NCBI GenBank assembly: GCA_965248735.1
Contig: OZ252146.1
Coordinates: 1,302,001-1,366,000 of the forward strand
Length of the DNA: 64,000 bases
Reading direction: 5' to 3'
From: Aldehydirespirator sp965248735
GTDB lineage: Bacteria; Actinomycetota; Acidimicrobiia; Acidimicrobiales; Aldehydirespiratoraceae
Positions 26,931 through 35,588 of the stretch are shown in pieces. The notes below the pieces were generated by a model. That model was not told where the DNA came from. It searched no databases and saw nothing but the letters and a program-made list of their open reading frames with translations. Within the stretch, counting starts at the first letter, position 1; each line of letters opens with the position of its first letter. Position numbers and translations under genes: made by a program.

Positions 26931-28127
26931 TCAGGCTGCCATGCGCAGGAACCGGGTGGCGTTGCCCGAGAACAGCTTCTCGCGCTTGGCGTCGTCTTCG
27001 ATGCCCCATTTGAGTGCGGAGCCGGGAGAGTCGGGGAAGCGGCACTGGGCGTGCGGGAAGTCCGACTGGTACATGAGCACTCCGTCGCCCAGGACACTGT
27101 CGACGTAGTCGTAGATCTTGCGGCCCTCGTACAGCTCGATGCCGCAGTAGACGTGGCCGGCCTGGGCGTACTCCGAGGGCAGCATCGCCAGGGTCGGGCC
27201 CTTGCTCTTGAGGTGCCTGGACTGCCCGTCGAGGCGCAGCAGCCATTCCGGCAGCCACCCGCAGCCGGTCTCGGAGAACCCCACCCGGAAGTTCGGGTGC
27301 CGGTCGAACACCCCCGACAGCAGCAGGTACGCCAGGCGCAGCTGCGCGCCCCATGGGTGGGCCGCGGTGCGGGCCACCACGATGTTGTCCCATACGTCGC
27401 GATAGCCGGGGAAGTACGGGGGCTCGTAGAAGAAGGAGTGGTGCAGCAGGGGCAGGTCCGCGGCGGCCAGCGCGGCCCAGATCGGCTCCAGGTCCGGATC
27501 GTCGATGGGGAAGCCCTCGGCCAGCGCCAGCATGGCCCCGGCAACCGACGGCTGGTGGGCGCAATCCTCGATGTGGCGCACCGACCACTCCACGTCCTCG
27601 CCGGTGAGCTGCAGCAGGCTCTTGAGCCGGCCGGTGTCGATGGAGCAGAAGTCGGCCATGTAGCGGGCGTAGGACTCGTACAGCCCGGTGGCCACGTCGG
27701 TGGGGCACACCGTGACGGATTGCGGCCACGTGCCCGGGATCAGCAGGTGAACGTCGGCGCCCTCGCGGTCCATGTCGGCGATGCGGCCCTCGGCGTTGTC
27801 GTGGCCCACGCCGTAGGTGGGGGAGTCCTCGGTCACCACCAGACCCCGGATCTTGCCCTCGAGCGCGGCCCGCCCGCCCGCGCCCAGCTTCTCCTCGAGG
27901 TGCGACTTCTCGCCGATCTCCCGCAGGTACCCGCGGGGCTCGATGCTTAGGTTGGTCCAGGGACCCTCGGGGTCGCCGTAGGTGAGCGGCAGCTCCACCC
28001 GGCGCTCGTAGTGGGCGAGCTCGCCCACCCAGCGGTCGAGCAGCTTCTGGTCGGCGTAGCGCTTGAGCACCTCCACCGACGGCCATACGTGAGTGTCGGT
28101 GTCGATGATGGTCAGCCCGTCGCGCAC
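26931..28127 (-). CDS. Amidohydrolase-2 (ACMSD/gamma-resorcylate decarboxylase) family protein
   Basis: 398 residues. The N-terminal DTDTHVW is a modified HxH metal motif (Asp-Thr-His, as in several amidohydrolase-2 proteins). Family segments include HHSFFYEPPYF, FDRHPNFRVGFSETGCGWLPEWLLRLD, and the C-terminal YQSDFPHAQCRFPDS with the Asp ligand. Family members decarboxylate or hydrolyse aromatic and cyclic acids. It is first in a minus-strand run with two cupins. The GTATAC operator copy 4 lies about 70 nt upstream, in the divergent intergenic region. Confidence 0.84.
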   Translation of the reverse strand: MRDGLTIIDTDTHVWPSVEVLKRYADQKLLDRWVGELAHYERRVELPLTYGDPEGPWTNLSIEPRGYLREIGEKSHLEEKLGAGGRAALEGKIRGLVVTEDSPTYGVGHDNAEGRIADMDREGADVHLLIPGTWPQSVTVCPTDVATGLYESYARYMADFCSIDTGRLKSLLQLTGEDVEWSVRHIEDCAHQPSVAGAMLALAEGFPIDDPDLEPIWAALAAADLPLLHHSFFYEPPYFPGYRDVWDNIVVARTAAHPWGAQLRLAYLLLSGVFDRHPNFRVGFSETGCGWLPEWLLRLDGQSRHLKSKGPTLAMLPSEYAQAGHVYCGIELYEGRKIYDYVDSVLGDGVLMYQSDFPHAQCRFPDSPGSALKWGIEDDAKREKLFSGNATRFLRMAA

Positions 28128-28189
28128 GCTGCTCCTCCTGGTTGCCTCTTATCGCTCCCGGTAGCGCTGCTCCCGGCCGACCCGCCGCG

Positions 28190-28207
28190 CGGATTGTATA
28201 CCGTTTG
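28190..28207. promoter_or_regulatory. GTATAC palindrome, copy 4 (putative operator)
   Basis: GTATAC at 28196-28201 in the context GGATTGTATACCGTTT. It lies in the 140-nt region between the divergent amidohydrolase (start 28127) and DAO-type oxidase (start 28269), so one site may control both operons. Confidence 0.6.
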
Positions 28208-28268
28208 CCCGGACACCCTTGCATCGGGCGACCCCTCCGCTCGGCCTCTGGCGTGGCACGCTGACCGG

Positions 28269-29387
28269 ATGCGGGTGGTTGTGATCGGCGCCGGGATCGC
28301 CGGTGCGGCCGCGGCCTGGCATCTGGCCGGGCACGCCTCGGTGGCGCTGGTCGAGCGCGAGCCCCAGCCCGGCGCCCACGCCACCGGCCGCTCCGCCGCC
28401 CTTCACACCGAGACTTCGGGCGCTCCGGTGGTGGCTGGGCTGGCCGCGGCCAGCCGCCCGTTCCTGGCCCAGCCGCCGGAGGGCTTCACCGACCATGGGC
28501 TGCTGTCGAGGAGGGGCCTGCTGTGGATCGCCCGATCCTGCGAGCGGGACCTGCTGGAGTACAAGGCGGCCGCCGCGGCGGAGGCCGGCGTGGAGGTGCA
28601 CCGTCTCGGCTCGGCGCAGTGCTGCGAGCTGGTCGGCGTGCTGCGACCCGCGGCTGCGGCCGCTGGTGTCTACGAGCCGGGGGCCATGACCATCGATGTG
28701 GACGGGCTGCTGCAGGGTTTCGTGCGGGGCGCCCGCCGCCGGGGCGCCGAGCTGCATCTGGTGGCCGGGGTCACCGCCGTCTCCGAGCACGCCGGCGGCT
28801 GGCGGGTGCAGGCCGGCGAGCAGCACTGGGACTGCGACGTGGTGGTCAACGCGGCTGGCGCCTGGTGCGACCCGCTGGCCGAGCTGGCCGGCGTCGAGCC
28901 CCTCGGCCTGCGGCCGCTGCGGCGCTCGGTGTTCGTGTTCCCTCCGCCGGCGGGGACCGACGCAGCAGGCTGGCCGATGGTGTGGGACGTGGGCGACCGG
29001 TTCTACTTCGAGCCCGAGGGGCCGCTGCTGCTGGCTTCGCCCGCCGACGAGACCCCCAGCGAGCCCTGCGACGCCCGGCCCGAGACCACCGACATCGCGC
29101 TGGGCGTCCAGGAACTTGAGGCGGCCACCACGCTGCAGGTGCGGGGCGTGCGCCGCACCTGGGCCGGTCTGCGCACCTTCGCTCCCGACCGGGTGCCCGC
29201 CGCGGGCTTCGACCCGGACCGTCCGGGCTTCTTCTGGCTGGCCGGCCAGGGCGGCTACGGCATCAAGACCGCCCCGGCCCTCGGTCGGCTGGCGGCTTCA
29301 CTGATCACGGGCGAGTGCGAGCCGCCGCCCCTGCCGCCTGGGTCTGTGGCTGCGCTGAGCCCGGCCCGGTTCCGGGACCGTTCCTGA
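28269..29387 (+). CDS. DAO-type FAD-dependent oxidoreductase
   Basis: 372 residues from ATG 28269. The dinucleotide-binding motif VVVIGAGIAGAAAAWHLAG is at the N-terminus. ATGRSAALHTE follows, and VVVNAAGAWCDPLAELAG is the second FAD segment. WLAGQGGYGIKTAPALGRL near the C-terminus is the glycine-oxidase/sarcosine-oxidase-type closing motif. It probably oxidises an N-substituted or D-amino acid. The shared operator with the amidohydrolase/cupin operon suggests a common pathway. Confidence 0.85.
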   Translation: MRVVVIGAGIAGAAAAWHLAGHASVALVEREPQPGAHATGRSAALHTETSGAPVVAGLAAASRPFLAQPPEGFTDHGLLSRRGLLWIARSCERDLLEYKAAAAAEAGVEVHRLGSAQCCELVGVLRPAAAAAGVYEPGAMTIDVDGLLQGFVRGARRRGAELHLVAGVTAVSEHAGGWRVQAGEQHWDCDVVVNAAGAWCDPLAELAGVEPLGLRPLRRSVFVFPPPAGTDAAGWPMVWDVGDRFYFEPEGPLLLASPADETPSEPCDARPETTDIALGVQELEAATTLQVRGVRRTWAGLRTFAPDRVPAAGFDPDRPGFFWLAGQGGYGIKTAPALGRLAASLITGECEPPPLPPGSVAALSPARFRDRS

Positions 29388-29439
29388 GGCTGCCGCCGGG
29401 ACCGGGTTCGTCAGGGACCACTCGGATGGGGGTAACAGC

Positions 29440-29530
29440 CTCGCGGTGAAGCGTGGTGTTCCCCGCTCTTGTTCGCTGCGCTCACGGGCCGCTCGGGCCA
29501 CGGCCTCGCTCACCGGATTTGCGAGTTGCT
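29440..29530 (-). repeat. Dispersed intergenic repeat, copy 3 (reverse)
   Basis: The core TTCCCCGCTCTTGTTCGCTG begins near 29459 and reads through GGGCCGCTCGGGCCACG to 29502. Similarity to copy 4 extends left (GCCTCGCGGTG at about 29440), and similarity to copy 5 extends right (GCCTCGCT, then CCGCTCGGCCTCT near 29548). It fills the gap between the DAO oxidase and the convergent small protein gene. Confidence 0.75.
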
Positions 29531-29560
29531 GCGCGAATCGCGGCCTGTCCGCTCGGCCTC

Positions 29561-29914
29561 TCAGCCGGGCTTGAGGGGCAGGTCGGTGACCTCCACGGGG
29601 TCGTGCTCGTCGGCGTCGTGCTTGCGGCCGCCGGTGATCAGCGACCTCGTGACGGCCTTGGCCGCCAGCTCCTCGAGGTCGTCTCGGCGCGGGTCGGTCA
29701 GGTAGGAATCAACGGCGGCGGTGTCGGGGAACGACAGCACCAGCACCGCGTCGGGTTGGCTCGGCCCGCCGCCCACCTCCCCGGCTCGGCGCTCGGCCCG
29801 GCCGCCGTGGCGGGGCAGCAGTTTGAGCAGGCGATTGATGTAGCGCTCGAAGTGGCGCTTGGATCCGCCCCGCCAGAGGCGCACCGTCAACTCGATGCGC
29901 CTGTCGCCGTCCAT
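29561..29914 (-). CDS. Small conserved-looking protein, possible ferredoxin-like (dimeric alpha-beta barrel) fold
   Basis: 117 residues. The layout (strand RRIELTVRLWRGG, helix HFERYINRLLKLLPRHGG, strand DAVLVLSFPDTAAVDSYL, helix RRDDLEELAAKAV) resembles DUF1330/EthD-type dimeric alpha-beta barrel proteins. I cannot name the family. It lies about 67 nt downstream of the FrhB-like gene on the same strand and is probably co-transcribed. Confidence 0.6.
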   Translation of the reverse strand: MDGDRRIELTVRLWRGGSKRHFERYINRLLKLLPRHGGRAERRAGEVGGGPSQPDAVLVLSFPDTAAVDSYLTDPRRDDLEELAAKAVTRSLITGGRKHDADEHDPVEVTDLPLKPG

Positions 29915-29980
29915 ACGACGATTGTACGTCGCGCCTACGACAGGCCCAGGAAGGCCCGGTCCTCGGCGGCGTGCGGGAAG

Positions 29981-31183
29981 CTACAGGCGGGCGGCCCGCC
30001 GGCGTGTGCCGGCCCGCTCCCGCTCGAACCGCTCGGGGTCGAGCCGCCGGCCGAGCTCTTCGATGCGAAGGCCCCGGGTCTCGATGGGGGCGATCCCGGA
30101 GTCGGCCAGGCCCTGGTAGCGGGCCGCGAGGGCTTCCTTCTTGCGGACCTGGTGCGGCTGGAGGTCGTCGAACTCCCGTGGCGTGATCGGCCCGCCGAGC
30201 ACCAGCTCGCTCGCGGCCGCCGCGGAGGCGACCAGATCCTCTCCGGCCGCGGTGCGCACGATGATCCCGTTGAACCCGGCGTCCTCGCCGGTAGGAGCCC
30301 CGCCGGGCCAGATGTCGGCCGCGGCCACGTCGGCGGCCTCGCCCAGGGCGTCGGGGCAGAACTTGCAGCGGGTCTCGACCTCCCAGCCGGCCTCGTTCTC
30401 CCACAGCTCCAGGTAGGTCTTAGTGAAGCTCCGCCCGTCGAGGGTCTCCACCACGGTGGGTCCGGGATTGCCGTGCCCCCGGTAGCGGAACAGCGCCAGC
30501 TCGTCCTCGTCCAGGCCGAACTCGTCCAGCACAGCCCGCGACTTCGACAGGCGCGACTGGCCGCCGCACACCAGGGCCAGGCGGACGGTGCACAACTCGT
30601 CGACGCGGCGGTCGGTCGACGACAGCGCATGCACCGCCCCGAGGTCACAGGGCTTGGCGATGATGGCGAAGGGCTGCCCCCGATCTAGCGCCGCGGCCAT
30701 GCCCGCGAGCGGAGCGGTCGGCCCGTAGCGCGACGTGGTGTTGGCTTGCACCGACTCCGGGTTCTCCGAAATCACCCAGCGGCTGCGCATGGGTCGCGCT
30801 GGATCGGCGCCCACATGGAGCACGAAGTCGACCCGGCCCGTGCGCAGCGCGTGCATGCCCAGCGCGGTCAGCACCCCGCCGGTCGCGCCCTCATGGCGCA
30901 CATCCCGATGGCCGGCCCAGGCCCGCGCCATGTACCGGTAGCCGCCCCAGACGGGATCGGAGTCGAAGCCGTCCTCGACGCGGGCCTCGGCCACCGCGCC
31001 CGGGCAGGCGGACACCAGCGTCGCTTCCTCCTGGGGTGTGAACCCGTCCGCCGGCGAGGGCCGCAGCGACCCGGCCGATGTCATCACCATCTTGACGCGG
31101 CCCCCGGTGACCGCCTCGCAAAGCCCGCAGCCGATGCAGAGGTCGCGGGCGACGATCTCTGCGATGGTGCGGGTGGCGGTCAT
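29981..31183 (-). CDS. Coenzyme F420 hydrogenase/dehydrogenase beta-subunit family protein
   Basis: 400 residues from ATG 31183. An N-terminal 4Fe-4S-type motif CIGCGLCEAV (about 16-25) with a later ACPG supplies one cluster. The FrhB core includes EGATGGVLTALG, AIIAKPCDLGAVHAL and CKFCPDALGEAADVAAADIWPGG. FrhB proteins carry FAD and Fe-S clusters and pass electrons to or from F420 or another acceptor. Its ATG overlaps the stop of the maleate-isomerase-like gene (ATGA). The two are thus one translational unit, suggesting an F420- or ferredoxin-linked step on a dicarboxylate-like substrate. Confidence 0.85.
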   Translation of the reverse strand: MTATRTIAEIVARDLCIGCGLCEAVTGGRVKMVMTSAGSLRPSPADGFTPQEEATLVSACPGAVAEARVEDGFDSDPVWGGYRYMARAWAGHRDVRHEGATGGVLTALGMHALRTGRVDFVLHVGADPARPMRSRWVISENPESVQANTTSRYGPTAPLAGMAAALDRGQPFAIIAKPCDLGAVHALSSTDRRVDELCTVRLALVCGGQSRLSKSRAVLDEFGLDEDELALFRYRGHGNPGPTVVETLDGRSFTKTYLELWENEAGWEVETRCKFCPDALGEAADVAAADIWPGGAPTGEDAGFNGIIVRTAAGEDLVASAAAASELVLGGPITPREFDDLQPHQVRKKEALAARYQGLADSGIAPIETRGLRIEELGRRLDPERFERERAGTRRRAARL

Positions 31184-31968
31184 CCCAGCGTCGCCAGCAG
31201 ATGTCCGTAGCCGGGTGCGGCCGCCAGGCCCAGGTGTCGGAGCATGGCCCAGTAGAGCGCCCCGTCGGAAGCCACCAGGGGCTTGCCCGTCTGCCCCTCG
31301 ACCATGTCGAGGACCCGCACCATCCGCATACCGGCCCCGGTCTGAACGATGGCGTCGGCGCGGGGCGCCCGGGCGTGGGCGTCGACCGCGGCCGCGAACA
31401 TCATGTGGTCGGGGTAGTCCCACACGGTCTCGTCCTCCAGGCGCAGCATCTCGTCGTGGCCGGCGACCAGGCCCTGGTCGATGATGTTGCCGGCCCACAG
31501 CACCCGGAAGCCGGCCGCCTCCAGGTAGGCGTTGATCCCCGCCGACCAGTCGGGCCGGAAGTACCCGTTGGCGATGGTGACGGTCTCGGCGCCGATGTGA
31601 CGCAGGCCCTCGACGATGGCCTGGCCGGCCATCACGAACACCGCCCCGGCTTTGGCCGAAATGTCGGCGCAGATGCGCTCGATGTCGGCAGGCCCGGTGC
31701 CGGTGCAGTGAACCCAGTTGGTGCCGACCTGGCCGATGACCTGGCAGTGCGAGCGGCCCAGGCAGATCGCCGACTCCTCCAGCACGCCGAAGTTGCGGGC
31801 CCGCTCGTTGAGCGTGAACTCGTAGTTGTCGATGTGGTTAACCCGCTGGATCACGCCGGTGGCGGGCGGGGCCACCTTCAGGAATTGCAGGGGTGAGTCG
31901 TCAAAGAACTGGGGCGTGGTCACGAACCCCGCATATGCCCGGTACTGGCGACGCACGTCATGGGCCAT
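31180..31968 (-). CDS. Maleate isomerase / arylmalonate decarboxylase-type Asp/Glu racemase family protein
   Basis: 262 residues. The Asp/Glu racemase-like fold is suggested by the two pseudo-symmetric halves: HCTGTGPADIERI in the first half and VQTGAGMRMVRVLDMVEGQTGKPLVASDGALYWAMLRHLG at the end. The usual catalytic Cys pair of maleate isomerase is not seen in these places. CTGTG carries one Cys, while the C-terminal position reads TGAGM, so the mechanism may be one-base. It is translationally coupled to the FrhB-like gene. Confidence 0.75.
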   Translation of the reverse strand: MAHDVRRQYRAYAGFVTTPQFFDDSPLQFLKVAPPATGVIQRVNHIDNYEFTLNERARNFGVLEESAICLGRSHCQVIGQVGTNWVHCTGTGPADIERICADISAKAGAVFVMAGQAIVEGLRHIGAETVTIANGYFRPDWSAGINAYLEAAGFRVLWAGNIIDQGLVAGHDEMLRLEDETVWDYPDHMMFAAAVDAHARAPRADAIVQTGAGMRMVRVLDMVEGQTGKPLVASDGALYWAMLRHLGLAAAPGYGHLLATLG

Positions 31969-32101
31969 CTGGCTGGCTCCCCTCAGGTATCAGGCCGCCG
32001 GCCGGCGGCCGCATTCCTTCAGCGGCCGTCCCGCTCCGGCGGAACCGCCAATCGCGCCGAACTCTACTTCTGGATGCTCCGACGCCCGGAGAGAGCGTCC
32101 G

Positions 32102-32482
32102 TCAGGCCGCGACCAAGCGAACGTCGTAGGCCCGGAGCCTGGAATCGCGGGTGAGAATCTCGAGATGCTCAGTCTGCGCCTGCGCCACCAGCAACCGGTC
32201 GAACGGGTCGTTGTGGAGTCGTGGCAGCTTCCCGGCGCGCTCGGCATGCGAAAGGGTCACCACCAGCGGCGACAGGCCGGCATCGAGTACAGCTCGCTCA
32301 AGTTGATCCGGGGTTCGAAGCTTGCCCTTGCTGGTCTTGATCGCTATCTCCCACACCGTCGCCGCGCTGACCGCCACGTGGTTGTCGCGGTCGTTGATGA
32401 GACTGCGGGCTTCTGTTCCGAGGGTCGGGTTATCAGACAGCCACCACAGCAGCGCGTGGGTGTCGAGCAGCAGCCGTCTCAC
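32102..32482 (-). CDS. vapC: VapC-type PIN-domain toxin
   Basis: 126 residues. PIN-domain acidic residues: LLLDTHALLWWL at the start, TVWEIAIK in the middle, and DPFDRLLVAQA toward the end. This variant resembles the VapC toxins paired with Phd/YefM-type antitoxins. The GTG start overlaps the antitoxin stop by GTGA. It is predicted to be an RNase cleaving tRNA or rRNA. Confidence 0.85.
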   Translation of the reverse strand: MRRLLLDTHALLWWLSDNPTLGTEARSLINDRDNHVAVSAATVWEIAIKTSKGKLRTPDQLERAVLDAGLSPLVVTLSHAERAGKLPRLHNDPFDRLLVAQAQTEHLEILTRDSRLRAYDVRLVAA

Positions 32483-32766
32483 GAGGCGTCGGCGGCTGCG
32501 CCGTCTCCGCTGGCCATAGGACCGAAGAGCTCGTCATCGTTTTCGCCCTCGTAGAACGAGTCGATTACGTCCTGTGGCGTGTCGTCGAAGTCGGGGGCGA
32601 TCCAGACCTTGCCCTTCCAGAGCCCCGGTACCCGAGGCGGCCGCTCGTAGGGCGTCAGCCGCAGGTAGGGCTCGCCGTTTCGCGCGATCACGACCTCCTT
32701 GCCCTCCCAGGCGAGCCTCCCCAACCGGGATAGCTGTGACTTTGCCTCGTGCATGTTGACCTGCAT
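32479..32766 (-). CDS. Phd/YefM-type antitoxin
   Basis: About 95 residues from ATG 32766; an upstream in-frame ATG at 32802 is possible. The start MQVNMHEAKSQLSRL is the typical Phd/YefM N-terminus, followed by EVVIARNGEPYLRL. The C-terminus is acidic (DFDDTPQDVIDSFYEGENDDE), as expected for toxin binding. An AT-rich palindromic region lies just upstream. Confidence 0.83.
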   Translation of the reverse strand: MQVNMHEAKSQLSRLGRLAWEGKEVVIARNGEPYLRLTPYERPPRVPGLWKGKVWIAPDFDDTPQDVIDSFYEGENDDELFGPMASGDGAAADAS

Positions 32767-32807
32767 CTCTGCTCCCGGCTCCGATCTCTCCCCGGCCATC
32801 ACAGACT

Positions 32808-32830
32808 AACCTAGCTAACTTAGCTAAGCA
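32808..32830. promoter_or_regulatory. TTAGCTAA-type operator of the Phd/VapC pair
   Basis: Overlapping TAGCTAA/TTAGCTA palindromic units (CTAGCTAACTTAGCTAAG) directly upstream of the antitoxin gene. They stand out as AT-rich in a GC-rich region and fit the autoregulatory operators of Phd-type antitoxins. Confidence 0.55.
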
Positions 32831-32956
32831 ACTCGGTGCTCATCAAACTGTAACCAATATAGCGATACTTCAAACCTACATGAGAACATATCAGATCACA
32901 TCTACCATTGCGGTGGCGCCGTGCCCATCGATCAGCGCCCGCCGAGCGGTGGTGCT

Positions 32957-33205
32957 CTAGGAGTGCGCCGGGGCGGTGCCGCCCGTGGCGAGGGTGGGCA
33001 GGGCCGGCTCGAATTCGAGCGGCACGCACGGGTGGCATGACGGGGCCTCGTCGTCGGGCCACACTGCCACCGCCTCTTGCACCGAGCCGTCGAGCGTCAA
33101 CTCGATCCGGTAGGTGAATGGCGGGTCGCCCACTGCCGCTGCCCGCAAGCCGTCCTCATCGGCCCCCTCGAGGAAGCGGCCCCGACCAGGAAGTAGGCCA
33201 GCCAC
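32957..33205 (-). CDS. Small hypothetical protein
   Basis: 82 residues, with FTYRIELTLDG and AVAVWPDDEAPSCHPC as the most ordered stretches. It has no recognisable family. It lies between two toxin-antitoxin pairs and may be a fragment of a larger gene or a spurious ORF. Third positions are only moderately GC-rich. Confidence 0.35.
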   Translation of the reverse strand: MAGLLPGRGRFLEGADEDGLRAAAVGDPPFTYRIELTLDGSVQEAVAVWPDDEAPSCHPCVPLEFEPALPTLATGGTAPAHS

Positions 33206-33259
33206 CTCCGCAAGGCCTCCATCGCGGCCGACACTACTGCCAGCCGCCGCCGTGAGGAC

Positions 33260-33685
33260 TCAGGCGATGACCTCTATTGTCAGGCTGCAGCCGACGGCGA
33301 TGAGCGCCTTCTGGACCTGTGCGATGCTGGACGAGCGGTCGGGGTCGGTCAGCTTGTCGACCGCGGATGCGCTCGATCCGAGCCTTCGGGCAAGCTCGGA
33401 CTTGGTGATGCGCTGGGCTCGCATGGACGAGCACAGCGCGAGCTTGGCCGCAGCTACGGCCGGGACCGAGACCAGCTCCTGACCGTCGGCGGCGGAACTC
33501 GGTTCCGGTATGTCGCGCTGGTCATGGACGTATCCGGCGAGAGCCACGGCCAGCGCGTCGGCGGCTAGGCGCAGCGCCTCGTTGCGGTCCTGCCCGCCGG
33601 TGATGGCCTCGGGCACGTCGGGGAACGTGACGACCAGCGTCCCGTCGTCGTCTGTGGCGAGCTCGCACGGATACGCGTAGATCAC
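33260..33685 (-). CDS. hicB: HicB-type antitoxin with C-terminal HTH
   Basis: 141 residues. The N-terminus, YAYPCELATDDDGTLVVTFPDVPEAITGG, is the HicB pattern. The C-terminus, RAQRITKSELARRLGSSASAVDKLTDP, is an Xre-like HTH. It follows hicA by 3 nt on the same strand. This is the second, sequence-unrelated HicAB pair of the window. Confidence 0.85.
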   Translation of the reverse strand: MIYAYPCELATDDDGTLVVTFPDVPEAITGGQDRNEALRLAADALAVALAGYVHDQRDIPEPSSAADGQELVSVPAVAAAKLALCSSMRAQRITKSELARRLGSSASAVDKLTDPDRSSSIAQVQKALIAVGCSLTIEVIA

Positions 33686-33688
33686 GGC

Positions 33689-33877
33689 TCAGAACTCCTT
33701 GCCGTCGATGTCGAGCTGACGCAGCATCGCAGCCAGCATGCCCTTCGATAGTTCGCCGCGCCGAAGCGTAGTGAACCGGGGGCCTATGCGCAGGCGTGAA
33801 TGGCTGCCTTTCCCCCGGCCAGTGTCGAGACGGAACTCCTGGCCGGTCCTGCGGGCGTATCGTTTCGCCCGCCGCAC
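33689..33877 (-). CDS. hicA: HicA-type toxin
   Basis: 62 residues from GTG 33877. RLDTGRGKGSHSRLRIG holds the catalytic GSH motif, and TTLRRGELSKGMLAAMLRQLDI is the C-terminal helix pattern of HicA. The start is not certain because related proteins begin a few residues earlier. It is directly upstream of hicB. Confidence 0.8.
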   Translation of the reverse strand: MRRAKRYARRTGQEFRLDTGRGKGSHSRLRIGPRFTTLRRGELSKGMLAAMLRQLDIDGKEF

Positions 33878-33920
33878 GAATTCACCACTGTCAATAGCTC
33901 GATGATATTAAGTCAGTTAC

Positions 33921-33938
33921 ATCATATTACAATATGAT
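33921..33938. promoter_or_regulatory. Perfect 8-bp inverted repeat upstream of hicA
   Basis: ATCATATT and AATATGAT separated by AC form a perfect 18-bp palindrome, about 45 nt upstream of the hicA start. The surrounding 80 nt are strongly AT-rich. It is a likely operator for the HTH of the adjacent HicB. Confidence 0.6.
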
Positions 33939-34020
33939 TAATACAACGCTCGGCGTAGATCACTAGGCGTACATCATTAGACGCGGCGGGGCCGGGTCAG
34001 TTCGATCGGTGGATCGGGGC

Positions 34021-34425
34021 TCAGTCCGTGACCGGCCTCATCCAGCCTTCGAGCGCAGCCTCGCCCTTGTAGATGCGCTCGACCTCTCGACGCCGGAGTC
34101 GCCAGCCGTCGCCCGTGCGTGTGTACTCGTCCCGGCACAGCGCCACCAGCTGGGATGAGGATCCGTCGCGGAGCTGGCCGAGCTCGAGGATGTACCACCT
34201 GCCGGTGGCCGTGTCCCCGGCGATCTCGATCCGGCCGTTCGGGGCCACCTGCACCAACATCTCGTACGCGGCGATTCCTTGGGCGAACCCGGCGACGATG
34301 GCGTCCTTGCCGGCGCGGTCGGTGCCGCCGAGGCAGAACGTCGCGTCCTCGTCGTCCCAGACCGAACCCCACAACGTGCTGTCTCGACTGTTGACGCCAT
34401 CGCAGAACGTGTCGACGAGACGCCG
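34021..34425 (-). pseudogene. SnoaL-like protein, N-terminally truncated
   Basis: About 130 residues of a SnoaL/NTF2-like nuclear-transport-factor fold. RLVDTFCDGVNSRDSTLWGSVWDDEDATF is the usual early segment, and the rest runs to GEAALEGWMRPVTD. No plausible start codon lies before the typical N-terminal helix. The reading frame runs into sequence that belongs to the opposite-strand ABC transporter remnant at about 34430. The first 20 or so residues are missing, so it is probably not functional, unless a TTG at 34374 is used. Confidence 0.6.
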
Positions 34426-34431
34426 GCGGGA

Positions 34432-35588
34432 GGGTGTGGGTCGGCGGGACTGAGATCACCGCTGATCGAGCGGCCTCGGCCCATCGCTTGGGCCTCCGGT
34501 TCGTCCACCAGGGCCTCGGCCTGATCGACGAGCTCAACGCGGTGGACAGCTTCGGCATTGTCAGCGGGTTCGCCCGCACGGCTGCCCGCCGTGTGGACTG
34601 GGGCGCCCAAGCCGAGCGGGTGCGAGCCCAGCTGGCCCGGTTCGGGGTGGAGGTCGACTTGATGCGACCGGTGGGTGAGCTAGACGCCGTGGAGCGAACC
34701 GCCATCGCCATCACCCGGGCGCTCGAGGGACTCGAGCCGGGGAGCGGCGCGTTGGTCCTGGACGAGCCGACCGTGGCCCTGACCGAACGGGAGGTCGGCC
34801 GTCTCTTCGACACCCTCAGAGAGGTTCAGCCCAGCGGAGTGAGCGTGCTGTACGTGTCGCACCACCTCGACGAGGTCTTCGCCATCGCCGATCGCGTGAG
34901 CATCCTGAAGGGCGGTCGGCTGGTGGCGACGCGCCACACCGCCAGCCTCGACCGGGACGAGCTCGTGCAGCTCATGGTCGGCCGCGACGTCGGGACGCTG
35001 CACGGTCGCCGAGGCTCCGGCCAGTCGGCCGCGTCCTCCACTCCGGCGCTGCGGGTCCGGAATCTCGCTGGCAAGCAGTTGGACGGCATCGACTTCGACG
35101 TTGCTGTTAGCGAGGTGCTCGGAATCGCCGGACTGCAGGGCAGCGGCATCGGCGAGTGCCCCTACGCGCTGGTCGGCGCGTCGCGGCACCCCGGAGCGAT
35201 GATCGAGATCAACGGGGCCGGCACACCGCGACCCAGCCCGTCGGCCATGGCTGAGCTGGGTGTGCGGCTCATTCCCCGCGATCGTCGCACGCAGGGCGCG
35301 ATCGGCGATTTCAACGTGCGGGAGAACATGACCCTCGGAAACTTGAAATCGTTGAGCCGATCCGGTCGCATGCGGGTTCGGGACGAGCGTGTCTTCGTGG
35401 ACCATTGGATCGAGGAGCTCGAGCTCCTCGGCAAGTGGCTCGGCGTCGACCCGAAGGTGCTCGTGCTCGACGAGCCCACCAACGGAGTCGACATCGGCGC
35501 GCGCGAGAAGATCTACAGCACGATCCGAGACCAGGCGGCGGGGGGTCTCGCCTTCGTGGTGTGCTCGTCCGATGCGGCCGTCGGGGTC
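34432..35588 (+). pseudogene. Sugar-type ABC transporter ATPase (RbsA-like), truncated and internally deleted
   Basis: Tandem ABC ATPase remnant. Domain 1 begins after its Walker A (first recognisable part GLRFVHQGLGLIDEL), has LVLDEPTVALTE (Walker B) and LYVSHHLDEVF. Domain 2 starts VSEVLGIAGLQGSG and includes RDRRTQGAIGDFNVRENM, but the signature SGGNQQK region is deleted: EELELLGKWLG runs straight into VDPKVLVLDEPTNGVDIGA. The homology stops near 35588, where an opposite-strand SDR fragment begins. With one Walker A and one signature motif missing it cannot be a working transporter ATPase. No permease or binding protein is nearby. Confidence 0.8.

Noticed and set aside
32957..33205. Toxin-antitoxin component
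   Set aside because: No PIN, HicA, RelE or HTH feature is visible. It was kept only as a low-confidence hypothetical.
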